DNA of 64,000 bases, from the NCBI RefSeq assembly GCF_022354825.1, contig NZ_CP031168.1, forward strand, positions 8,050,501 to 8,114,500. Reading direction: 5' to 3'. The DNA is from Paenibacillus sp. H1-7 (GTDB lineage: Bacteria; Bacillota; Bacilli; Paenibacillales; NBRC-103111). The translations under genes were made by a program, and so were the position numbers. Under the pieces are notes generated by a model, which saw only the letters and a list, made by a program, of their open reading frames with translations, did no database searches and was not told where the DNA came from. Positions 43,186 to 50,638 of the stretch are shown piece by piece; within the stretch, counting starts at the first letter, position 1, and each line of letters opens with the position of its first letter.

Positions 43186-45249
43186 TTACTTCCGTACCGC
43201 GCTCCGGTACATCAGCATCAGCAAATAAGGCGTTCCGAGCAGAGCCACGACAATGCCCGCCGGAATTTCCTTCGGGGCAATGACCGTTTTGCCGATCAGA
43301 TCGGCTGCGACAAGCAGCACGGCGCCGACCAGCGCAGACAGCACGACCGATCTGCGATGATGATGGCCGACCATCAACCGGACCGCGTGAGGGGCAAGCA
43401 GCCCGATAAAGCCGATGGAGCCGACACTAGAGGCTGCCGTTGCCGCCAGCGCTACGGCGATCACCGTCGCAATCAGGCGCATCCGCTCGAGCCTTAGCCC
43501 GAGGCCCAGCGAGACATGATCCCCGAAGGCCAGCAAATCCATTCTGCGGCCGAGCCACCAGGCAACCGGTCCCAATACGCCTGTGACGACGAGAAGCCGG
43601 AGAAACTCATCATAGCCACGCGCATATGTGCTGCCTGCAAGCCATGCCAACGCCGGTGCTGCGGCAATGCCGGACTTGATGACGAGGAACTGGATCCCTG
43701 CCGTTCCTATCGCTGATACGCCGATTCCCACCAAAATGAGCGCGACGGGGTTGAAGCCTTTGCGCCAGGAGAATAGGTAGACGCATGCCGCCGCCGCGGC
43801 TGCTCCGACGATGGCGCCCACCGGCAGCATCGCGGCCGGAGCCTGCGGCCATAGCACAAGGACCGCGAGCGCTCCGAATCCCGCTCCGGAGGTCACGCCA
43901 ATGACGGAAGGGTCGGCCAGCGGATTCCGCACGGCTCCCTGCATCATCGATCCGGCGATCGCCAGCGCCGCGCCGGCAAAAGCCGCTACCAAGATGCGGG
44001 GAAGACGCAAATCGACGACAACGTTCCGCGCGAAGTCCTCGCCTCCGCCGAGTAACGTAAGCCAAACCTCGCTTACGGACAGCTTCAGCGTTCCCGACAT
44101 GAGACCGACGACCATGAGAGCGATTAATACAACCAGCATCCCGGCTACAAGCAGCGGATAAGGCGCGCGCTTCTGAATCGCGCCGACGCTCATCGAGGAG
44201 CCGCTGTCCTGGGATTCGCGTCCTTTCATGACGCGGATCACGAGCCATATGAGCCACGGCGCGCCGATCGCCGCCGTGACCGCTCCGGCCGGCAGCTCGC
44301 CGACCGAGCTGCGGAACATGCGGGCGATCGTATCCGCTCCGACCAGGATGACGGCGCCCCATAAGGCGCTTGCTGGCAGCAGGAGCAGATGGCGGCGCAT
44401 GCCCAAGAGCCGCATCAAATGCGGCGCGATCAGCCCTACAAAGCCGATCGGGCCGACGACGCTAACCGTTACGCCCGCCAGCAGGACCGCTACCGCCATG
44501 CCCGAGAACCGGGCGGCGTCGACCTTTTGGCCGAGCGAGCGGGCGGTCTCGTCACCGAGCTCCAGCATGTCGAACATCCGTGCATAGACCATCACGTAGA
44601 CGATTCCGGCGGCGATCCAAGGCCAGGCATAGCTAACGCCGCTCCAGTCGTTCTGCACGAGCGAGCCGGCTCCCCAGGCTAACAGCTGTGACGCCTGGGT
44701 TTCGAACAGCAGCTGGAGCGCGCTCGTGAAGGCTGCCAGCACAAGGCCGACGATCATCCCCCCGACGGCCATCCGTACCGGCGTGCTTCGTTTGCCGCCG
44801 GCGATCCAGTATGTCATGGCCGCAGCCCCGAGCGCTCCGGCCAAGCCAAGCAGCAGCGGTGCTTCCGCCTTTAGGGCCGGGAAGAAGATCGCGGCCGCCA
44901 TAATAACAAAGTAAGCGCCGGCATTGAGTCCGAACGTAGATGCCGATGCGAGCGGATTGCGCGTGACTGTCTGCAGTAGCGCGCCGCACACAGCGAGCGC
45001 AGCACCGGCAAGAAGTCCCATAACCGCTCTAGGCAGACGGACTCCCCGAATCATATGATGGGCAGGGTTATCCTGCGGATTCGTGATCGCCCCGATCACA
45101 TCCTGCAACGTAATGTCCGCTTCCCCGTACATTAAGCTTACAAAAAGGAGAGCAGCCAGCAAAACAAGGCCGCCCCCAAATACGAATGCCGTCCTGCCGC
45201 TTATGCGGACTGCATCTCTCGTCAAAGTATTCACTCTCATTGTTGTCAT
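43186..45249 (-). CDS. FhuB-like fused iron-siderophore ABC permease (two FecCD domains)
   Basis: A 687-residue membrane protein made of two FecCD permease units in tandem, about 20 helices. Both halves show the family landmarks: RLPRAVMGLLAGAALAVCGALLQ and RLPRILVAAFAGAALAIAGSMMQ, then NPLASASTFGLNAGA / NPLADPSVIGVTSGA, and GPIGFVGLIAPHLMRLL / GSIGFIGLLAPHAVRLM, where the ATPase docks. It imports a ferric siderophore. The ATG at 45249 overlaps the binding-protein stop as ATGA. No ATPase gene is in the operon, so a shared ATPase elsewhere (as YusV in B. subtilis) is implied. Confidence 0.92.
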   Translation of the reverse strand: MTTMRVNTLTRDAVRISGRTAFVFGGGLVLLAALLFVSLMYGEADITLQDVIGAITNPQDNPAHHMIRGVRLPRAVMGLLAGAALAVCGALLQTVTRNPLASASTFGLNAGAYFVIMAAAIFFPALKAEAPLLLGLAGALGAAAMTYWIAGGKRSTPVRMAVGGMIVGLVLAAFTSALQLLFETQASQLLAWGAGSLVQNDWSGVSYAWPWIAAGIVYVMVYARMFDMLELGDETARSLGQKVDAARFSGMAVAVLLAGVTVSVVGPIGFVGLIAPHLMRLLGMRRHLLLLPASALWGAVILVGADTIARMFRSSVGELPAGAVTAAIGAPWLIWLVIRVMKGRESQDSGSSMSVGAIQKRAPYPLLVAGMLVVLIALMVVGLMSGTLKLSVSEVWLTLLGGGEDFARNVVVDLRLPRILVAAFAGAALAIAGSMMQGAVRNPLADPSVIGVTSGAGFGALAVLVLWPQAPAAMLPVGAIVGAAAAAACVYLFSWRKGFNPVALILVGIGVSAIGTAGIQFLVIKSGIAAAPALAWLAGSTYARGYDEFLRLLVVTGVLGPVAWWLGRRMDLLAFGDHVSLGLGLRLERMRLIATVIAVALAATAASSVGSIGFIGLLAPHAVRLMVGHHHRRSVVLSALVGAVLLVAADLIGKTVIAPKEIPAGIVVALLGTPYLLMLMYRSAVRK

Positions 45250-46253
45250 TTGGTCAGTGCGTTCGTAACGAGATCGACGATGGATTTGGCCGACAATGCC
45301 CCGCCGAACGTCCAAGTATTACCCGGCAGCTTAAAGGTCCGCTTTTCCTTCACGAACGTAAGTCCGTTCCACACCGCGTTATCCTTCAGCTGCTTCTCAA
45401 AAATATTATCGTTGTCCTGCACGATATAAATAAAGTTGGCGTTCTGAACAGCCGGCAGAGCCTCTACGCTGGTTGTTGCAAAGCCGTTGGATTCGAACTT
45501 ATCCGATTTGAAGCTGTTTTTCAATCCCATCCGCTGCATAATTTGAATCAGCATCGAGTTATCGGTGAACATGCGCAGAACAGCGGCATTTTGCTGGGAG
45601 AAGGCTTGCGTCACGGCAACCTCCGCGCCTTCCTTGCCTTTCGCCTTCAGCTTGGCCTTAGCTTCATCGAACGATTTTTGCAAATCGCTCATCACCTTAT
45701 CGGCTTCCGCTTTTTTGCCTACCAATTCAGCTACGGTTCTAAACGTTTTTTCCATTTCATCGAACTGATTGCCCGCTCCTTCGGCAGGATACGGATTGAA
45801 GGCGATCGTTGGAGCAATTTTGCTTAACGCCTCATAGCTGGATTTGATCCGGAAATCCGGTGCGATAATCAGGTCCGGCTTCAACGCGGCGATCGCTTCC
45901 AAGCTCGGTTCTGTACGCGTTCCTACGTCTGCTACGCTTGCATCAAGCTGCGGCGGGATGTTGACCCAGGTTTTATAGCCTTTGATGTCCGCTATTCCTA
46001 CAGGTTGAACGCCTACCGCCAGCAAATGCTCTACATGGGACCATTCCAGCGCCACGACGCGCTTCGCCGTCCCTTTCACCTCGGTCGTCCCGAGCGCATG
46101 CTTAATTGTCTTGCTGCCCGACGAAGTCTCTTGATTCGCACTTGGCGCAGCAGGCGCGGTTCCCTGGCTCGTGTTGGTCTTGGCCCCGCATGCGGTTAAA
46201 AACATAAGCACAAGAGACAAGATGATGATTAACGGTTTGCCAATCGCTCTCAT
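45246..46253 (-). CDS. Iron-siderophore substrate-binding lipoprotein
   Basis: A 335-residue class III periplasmic-binding-fold protein: lipoprotein signal with lipobox FLTAC (Cys about residue 21), a Ser/Gln-rich linker, then the FecB/FhuD-type two-lobed domain. VVALEWSHVEHLLAVGVQPVGIADIKGY and LEAIAALKPDLIIAPDFR are typical. The ATG at 46253 follows TTAGGGGGGATT. It is translationally coupled to the fused permease. Two Fur boxes lie upstream, so the operon should be induced by iron starvation. The siderophore is not known. Confidence 0.92.
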   Translation of the reverse strand: MRAIGKPLIIILSLVLMFLTACGAKTNTSQGTAPAAPSANQETSSGSKTIKHALGTTEVKGTAKRVVALEWSHVEHLLAVGVQPVGIADIKGYKTWVNIPPQLDASVADVGTRTEPSLEAIAALKPDLIIAPDFRIKSSYEALSKIAPTIAFNPYPAEGAGNQFDEMEKTFRTVAELVGKKAEADKVMSDLQKSFDEAKAKLKAKGKEGAEVAVTQAFSQQNAAVLRMFTDNSMLIQIMQRMGLKNSFKSDKFESNGFATTSVEALPAVQNANFIYIVQDNDNIFEKQLKDNAVWNGLTFVKEKRTFKLPGNTWTFGGALSAKSIVDLVTNALTK

Positions 46254-46331
46254 AAAGTGAATCCCCCTAAGAAATATGTATAAAGTCATGCAAATCATAA
46301 CAGAAAGCATCGTGAGCAGATAACCACCATA

Positions 46332-46346
46332 TGATAATGATTATCA
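46332..46346. promoter_or_regulatory. Fur box 1
   Basis: TGATAAT-G-ATTATCA is a perfect 7-1-7 Fur box, about 80 bases before the siderophore-binding-protein gene. Confidence 0.9.
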
Positions 46347-46361
46347 TTACCCAATTGAAAA

Positions 46362-46376
46362 TGATAATCGTTATCA
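46362..46376. promoter_or_regulatory. Fur box 2
   Basis: TGATAAT-C-GTTATCA matches the 7-1-7 Fur box with one mismatch between arms. Centred 30 bases from box 1, it may serve the divergent DUF2892 gene as well. Confidence 0.85.
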
Positions 46377-46489
46377 TATAATTTGTCAATAGTTTCGCAG
46401 CGATTTGTCCGCTGGATTTCGCAATAAAATTTATGGTCATGGGCACAATAATAGCTGAACTTTTATTTCCATTAGCGGAGGGCTTACTT

Positions 46490-46705
46490 GTGAAATGTAA
46501 TGTGGGAAGGACGGAGCAGGCGATCCGAATCGCCGTTGGCTCAGGAATCGTTGCGGCTGGGATCGTGAACAAAAGCTGGTGGGGCTTATTGGGAGTAGCG
46601 CCTATCATTACGGGGGCCACCCGTTATTGCCCGCTTAATGCCGCATTAGGGATGAATCATTGCAAAGATTCCAAAGAAACCGATTCTCAGCTGGTAAGCA
46701 GCTAA
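46490..46705 (+). CDS. Second DUF2892 protein, divergent from the siderophore operon
   Basis: A 71-residue DUF2892 protein, MKCNVGRTEQAIRIAVGSGIV, with two hydrophobic helices and cysteines in KCNVG, RYCPLN and NHC. The GTG at 46490 is chosen because GCGGAGGG lies seven bases upstream and the DUF2892 signature begins there; upstream codons would add an unrelated stretch. It shares its upstream region, with two Fur boxes, with the siderophore operon, so it is probably iron-regulated. Its paralogue at 38036 is linked to a Crp/Fnr regulator instead. Confidence 0.83.
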   Translation: MKCNVGRTEQAIRIAVGSGIVAAGIVNKSWWGLLGVAPIITGATRYCPLNAALGMNHCKDSKETDSQLVSS

Positions 46706-46759
46706 ACGTGCAACAGTGATGGTCAACAGACAGAATGGGGCATGCAGCTAAGCCCGCAC

Positions 46760-46800
46760 AAAACAAAAGCACCGACCAAAGGTCCGTGCTTTTTGTTTTT
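46760..46800. terminator. Bidirectional terminator (GCACCG family)
   Basis: AAAAGCACcGACC-aaa-GGTCcGTGCTTTTTGTTTTT between the converging DUF2892 and isochorismatase-like genes. Confidence 0.88.
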
Positions 46801-46812
46801 ATGAAATTGAAC

Positions 46813-47382
46813 TTACTTGCTCTCGCTGATTTCCGATACGAATTGCTCCGTCGATCGTACTTTGCCTATTCTGGGGAAAATATATTTGCACGAGGCTTCA
46901 TGCTCTTCCATGCTCATTGCAGTCATTGCGTCCGTGATAAGGATTTGGTGATAGCCCAGCTGAAAAGCTTCTCTCGCCGTACTTTCCACTCCGATATTGG
47001 TGGCAATGCCGCACAGTACAATCGTATCTATGCCCCTGCGGCGCAGCTGAAGATCCAGATCCGTTCCGAAAAAAGCCCCCCATTGACGCTTCGTGACAAT
47101 ATGATCATTGGCGGTCACTTCAAGCTGGGGATCCAGCTCGGCCCAGTCAGCAGGGCGCTGCATCGCTTGAACCGGGAGATCCGTCGCCGGCTTCAATGCA
47201 TCCTTTCCATCGAGGAAATCGACTTTGACGAAAGAGATGAACCCTCCTTTTTGACGAAAAAGCTTCACGAGCCGGCCTGCCTTCTCGACAACCTCCTGAC
47301 AGCCGGGCCGGCTTACGATGCCTTTTTGCAAATCGATAATGACTAGTGCCGTTTTCTGAAAATCGATGTTTAGCGGATTCAT
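46813..47382 (-). CDS. Isochorismatase-family cysteine hydrolase
   Basis: A 189-residue hydrolase. The catalytic triad is complete: Asp in LVIIDLQKGI, Lys in VTKRQWGAFFGTDLD and Cys in VLCGIATNIGVESTAR, with the cis-peptide GIATN segment. The family includes nicotinamidase and other amidases; the substrate cannot be read. The ATG at 47382 shares a base with the upstream MarR stop (TAATG). The pair is controlled from one promoter with MarR-type operators, so the substrate may be a small aromatic or toxic amide; that is inference. Confidence 0.9.
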   Translation of the reverse strand: MNPLNIDFQKTALVIIDLQKGIVSRPGCQEVVEKAGRLVKLFRQKGGFISFVKVDFLDGKDALKPATDLPVQAMQRPADWAELDPQLEVTANDHIVTKRQWGAFFGTDLDLQLRRRGIDTIVLCGIATNIGVESTAREAFQLGYHQILITDAMTAMSMEEHEASCKYIFPRIGKVRSTEQFVSEISESK

Positions 47383-47849
47383 TAGGTTCCCTCCGTATTG
47401 TGCGATGATTTCAGCTGTTTCCGTCGTTCGATCGACCGGTTCAGCCTTGCCAGCAGCTGCGAAAAAAGCTCAAGCTCCTGATCCGTCCAATCCTCCAGCA
47501 GCTCGCTGTAGGCATCCAAACGGGCAAGCTTGGCGACGATAAGAGCTTCTTTCCCTGAGTCGGTAATTTCAACTACATTAACCCTCGCATCCTCGGAATC
47601 GGAGTAACGCCGCGCCCAGCCCTTGGCTTCCAAAGCGGCTATTTGCCTGCTGACCGTCGAGTTGTCCAATTGAAACGCCTCGGATATTGCTCCATTAGCC
47701 GATGAGCCCTCCCGATCCAGCCATTTCAGCAGCAGGTATGCCGACCTGTCCATGGAATGGGCCGCCCCGTCGAGCGTCCGTTTGAAATCAGCCCGCCGGA
47801 GCAGCAAGACGACTTCGTGCTCAATATGTTCATAGAAATCGTTTCTCAT
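47382..47849 (-). CDS. MarR-family repressor
   Basis: A 155-residue regulator. The winged helix has AISEAFQLDNSTVSRQIAALEAKGWARRYSDSEDARVNVVEIT, the classic MarR recognition helix and wing with the conserved D-x-R. Helices at both ends form the dimer interface. The ATG at 47849 follows GGAAGGAAAAGT; a codon 15 bases earlier has no site. It heads an operon with the isochorismatase-like gene and probably represses it and itself through the two TGTATNATACA palindromes upstream. Confidence 0.92.
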   Translation of the reverse strand: MRNDFYEHIEHEVVLLLRRADFKRTLDGAAHSMDRSAYLLLKWLDREGSSANGAISEAFQLDNSTVSRQIAALEAKGWARRYSDSEDARVNVVEITDSGKEALIVAKLARLDAYSELLEDWTDQELELFSQLLARLNRSIERRKQLKSSHNTEGT

Positions 47850-47899
47850 ACTTTTCCTTCCCAATGAACTATAAAATGCTTTCTTCTCATCAAGATATC

Positions 47900-47931
47900 T
47901 GTATTATACAACGTTTTATCTGTATGATACA
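47900..47931. promoter_or_regulatory. Two palindromic MarR operators
   Basis: TGTATTATACA (47900-47910) and TGTATGATACA (47921-47931) are perfect 5-1-5 palindromes 21 bases apart centre to centre, two helical turns, about 50-80 bases before the MarR gene. Confidence 0.75.
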
Positions 47932-47948
47932 AATAGTTTGCTATCCTA

Positions 47949-47985
47949 ATAAAAGAGCACCGATTCCTATTGGAACGGTGCCTTG
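47949..47985 (-). terminator. Terminator after the BsuPI-type secreted protein (GCACCG family)
   Basis: GCACCGTTCC-aata-GGAATCGGTGC followed by TCTTTT on the minus strand. Confidence 0.8.
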
Positions 47986-48031
47986 TAAACTTTGCGTTTT
48001 GATGCGCTAGCCTGCCGATAGACTGCACATT

Positions 48032-49072
48032 TTATCGAATCGTAATTTCACGTCCGCCGCGGTTGATATCGGACTCATTTACCGTCTCAGTCTGTGCCGT
48101 GCCGTTCTCCGAATAGCTGATCGAGATAGGCGTGACCAATCGGGCCATATACGTGCCTGTAGGAACTTGTCGGCCGTTCAGATCCTTTTGATTCCAATAG
48201 GCTCGCAGCGTTTTGGAGCTTCCTGCGCCGTCAAATGCGCCTTCAAGGCCTGGAAGGGTCGTTCTCCATACCACTTCCTGATTACCGGTATCATAGAGTG
48301 AGACGCCATCCGGCACTCTGCGAACCTCCAGCTCCAAGGATACCGGCTTATTTAAGGATATCCGCTGCTCTCTGATATTCGTTGCAGTGAAGCCGAACAC
48401 CATCGTATGGCCTTTGTTAAAAAACGCAGTGCCGCTTTCCGTAACGGTTGCGTTCGTATAATCCACACCCCAGTGCACATTGAGCGGGTCGCCATAAATA
48501 CGAGTCCCCACTTCGAGCTGGACATCATTCCATTGGTTGTCTTGCTTCCATGTACCGATCTTCAATCCGGACATCGCATCCCATTGGGTATCGATATGAA
48601 ATGTGTCGTGAGTGAATCTCCAGGTCATCGGGAAGTAAGTAATTCCTCTGAAATTAAAGACCGGATATTCCTCCTGAGCATTCTCAATCCGCATGCCGTT
48701 CACTGCAATAGGATAGGAGGGAAGCACAGCCTGATACTCCTTAGCGAAATCGTTGTTTCCCGACGGATCCTGACTCCAGCTGCCGGGGGTAGTCTTATTG
48801 ATCTCCAGCCCCTTGACCGAATCCCATTGGATGGCAAGACCTAACGCTTTGGTATAGTCCCAAGTCATAGGGAAATACGTAATATCTTTATACATCAGCA
48901 ATGGATACGCAGCATGCTTGTTGTCGATGATGCTCCCGTTCACTTCCACGGGAAACGTTGGGATTTTGACCCTTATATCCGCCTTGCTTTCCGCATGAAC
49001 GGCTCCGGGAATCGGTATAACCTGCAGGGCGACAAGTGCTATCAGGAATGCTGGCAACCATCTTTTTTTCAT
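48032..49072 (-). CDS. Secreted protein: two stalk-like repeats plus BsuPI domain
   Basis: A 346-residue exported protein. Signal peptide (to about residue 27), then two related segments (about 35-95 and 115-175). Each runs FPVEVNG...YP...DITYFPMTWDYT...IQWD..KGLEI, which is the copper-amine-oxidase-N-type motif in short form. The C-terminal 130 residues resemble the BsuPI (intracellular proteinase inhibitor) domain: a Trp in VVWRTTLPG, TLRAYWNQKDLNGRQVPTGTYMARL. The ATG at 49072 is followed by a Lys/Arg-rich n-region. It is a single gene with its own terminator. Whether it inhibits proteases is unknown. Confidence 0.82.
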   Translation of the reverse strand: MKKRWLPAFLIALVALQVIPIPGAVHAESKADIRVKIPTFPVEVNGSIIDNKHAAYPLLMYKDITYFPMTWDYTKALGLAIQWDSVKGLEINKTTPGSWSQDPSGNNDFAKEYQAVLPSYPIAVNGMRIENAQEEYPVFNFRGITYFPMTWRFTHDTFHIDTQWDAMSGLKIGTWKQDNQWNDVQLEVGTRIYGDPLNVHWGVDYTNATVTESGTAFFNKGHTMVFGFTATNIREQRISLNKPVSLELEVRRVPDGVSLYDTGNQEVVWRTTLPGLEGAFDGAGSSKTLRAYWNQKDLNGRQVPTGTYMARLVTPISISYSENGTAQTETVNESDINRGGREITIR

Positions 49073-49196
49073 AGAGACCTCCCGCTGATCGGTGAATGAA
49101 TTTCACTATCCATTAAACAGTAGAGGATAGAGATGAATCTGTACATGGCCGATTATTTCCTGGTTCGGAACCATTCCATTCAGTTGACCGGGATGC

Positions 49197-50426
49197 TTAC
49201 TTGTCTGCAAAAGTCCGCAGCCTCCGGAGCTGCGGGAATAGATACATCCACATTCCGGCGATCACTATGGTTCCAACGCCTCCTACGACAGTAGCGTTAA
49301 CAGCTCCGATAAATCCTGCCAGCGTACCGGACTCGAATTCGCCCAATTGATTGGAGGTTCCTACGAAAAGCGAATTGACAGCACTCACTCGGCCGCGCAT
49401 TTCATTCGGCGTGTTCAGCTGCACGAGAGTAGAACGAATGACGACGCTGATGACGTCCGAAGCACCTAGGAAGAACAAGGCTGCCAACGATACGTACAGG
49501 CTTGTCGACAAGGCAAAGACGATAGTGGCTAATCCAAAAACGCCCAGCGCCCCGAACAAAATAGGTCCAAGCGCACGGGTTAGCGGATAGTGGGCCAGCA
49601 CAAGCGACATCAATAAGGCGCCGACCGCCGGTGCGGACCTCAGAAGTCCCAGCCCCCAAGGTCCCGTATGTAAAATATCCTGCGCAAAGATCGGCAATAG
49701 CGCCGTCGCACCGCCGAGCAGTACCGCGAAGAGATCGAGCGAAATGGTGCCTAATATCACTTTATGACGGAACACAAAGACGAGACCCGAGAAAATGGAA
49801 CGGACTGTCAGCGGCTCCAGACTGCGGGCGCTCCGCTCTTTGCGGATCATAAAAATAAGAACGGCGGCGGACAGCAGCGCCACGGCCGATGTGCTGTACA
49901 CGAACGCAGGGCCTATCGAGTACAGCAAGCCGCCCAGCGACGGCCCCAATATTTGTGCCGTTTGACCGGCCGAGGCCGACCAGGCGGACGCTTGCGGGAG
50001 CATCTCCTTCGATACGAGCTCCGGGATGAGCGCGGTAAGCGTAGGCCCTTCAAAAGCCCGGCAAGCGCCGATCAAGGCCGCAGCCAGCAGGATTTGCTCG
50101 CGGCCGATCCAGCCCGCATGATTTCCATAAACAAGCAGCACAGCGACTATCCCTTCAAAGATCATGCACAAGACAACGATGTTCCGGCGATCGAACCGGT
50201 CCGCAACTTGACCGACGATCAATGTGAGCAGCATCATCGGCACAAACTGTGCCAGACCCACCAGGCCGAGACTGAAGGCGTCGTTGGTCAGCGCGTACAT
50301 CTGCCACCCGATGGCAACGGAAAGCATCTGGAACGAGGTCGTCGATAAGATGCGGGCCGCCCATGCTTTCGCGAAGGACGGCTGCCTCATGACAGACGGA
50401 TTGGATTGCGACAAAGCGCGACTCAC
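49197..50426 (-). CDS. MFS transporter, EntS-like branch
   Basis: A 409-residue, twelve-helix major facilitator. The motif between helices 2 and 3, VGQVADRFDRRNIVVL, and the start FAKAWAARILSTTSFQMLSVAIGWQMY are those of the EntS/MFS_3 family of exporters, which includes enterobactin and drug efflux pumps. The GTG at 50426 follows AAGGAAAGGTC. The gene is 3 kb from a siderophore-uptake operon, but no siderophore biosynthesis gene is nearby and no Fur box precedes it. So the cargo is open. Confidence 0.88.
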   Translation of the reverse strand: MSRALSQSNPSVMRQPSFAKAWAARILSTTSFQMLSVAIGWQMYALTNDAFSLGLVGLAQFVPMMLLTLIVGQVADRFDRRNIVVLCMIFEGIVAVLLVYGNHAGWIGREQILLAAALIGACRAFEGPTLTALIPELVSKEMLPQASAWSASAGQTAQILGPSLGGLLYSIGPAFVYSTSAVALLSAAVLIFMIRKERSARSLEPLTVRSIFSGLVFVFRHKVILGTISLDLFAVLLGGATALLPIFAQDILHTGPWGLGLLRSAPAVGALLMSLVLAHYPLTRALGPILFGALGVFGLATIVFALSTSLYVSLAALFFLGASDVISVVIRSTLVQLNTPNEMRGRVSAVNSLFVGTSNQLGEFESGTLAGFIGAVNATVVGGVGTIVIAGMWMYLFPQLRRLRTFADK

Positions 50427-50528
50427 GACCTTTCCTATACAAGTACAATAAATGATAGCATATTATGCGGCTTGTAGAGTCTGCGGTGTAAAAAATAAAG
50501 TTGGGCTGCTGGCTCGGTAAAACACAGC

Positions 50529-50560
50529 AAAAAGCACCGACCTGTGTGAGTCGGTGCCCT
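50529..50560 (-). terminator. Terminator of the polyphosphate/carbohydrate-binding operon (GCACCG family)
   Basis: GGCACCGAC-tcacacag-GTCGGTGCTTTTT on the minus strand, 80 bases after the lipoprotein stop. Confidence 0.85.
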
Positions 50561-50638
50561 CTTGGTTAGCACTTTCACGGCGGCTCGATCCTTGATCCCT
50601 TCTGCCGTGTACCTTTCTTGCCGGGAAGCTATAGTCCG

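Noticed and set aside
49197..50426. Siderophore exporter partner of the uptake operon
   Set aside because: The MFS protein is EntS-like, but it has no Fur box, is 3 kb away and no siderophore biosynthesis gene is present, so the link is not supported.
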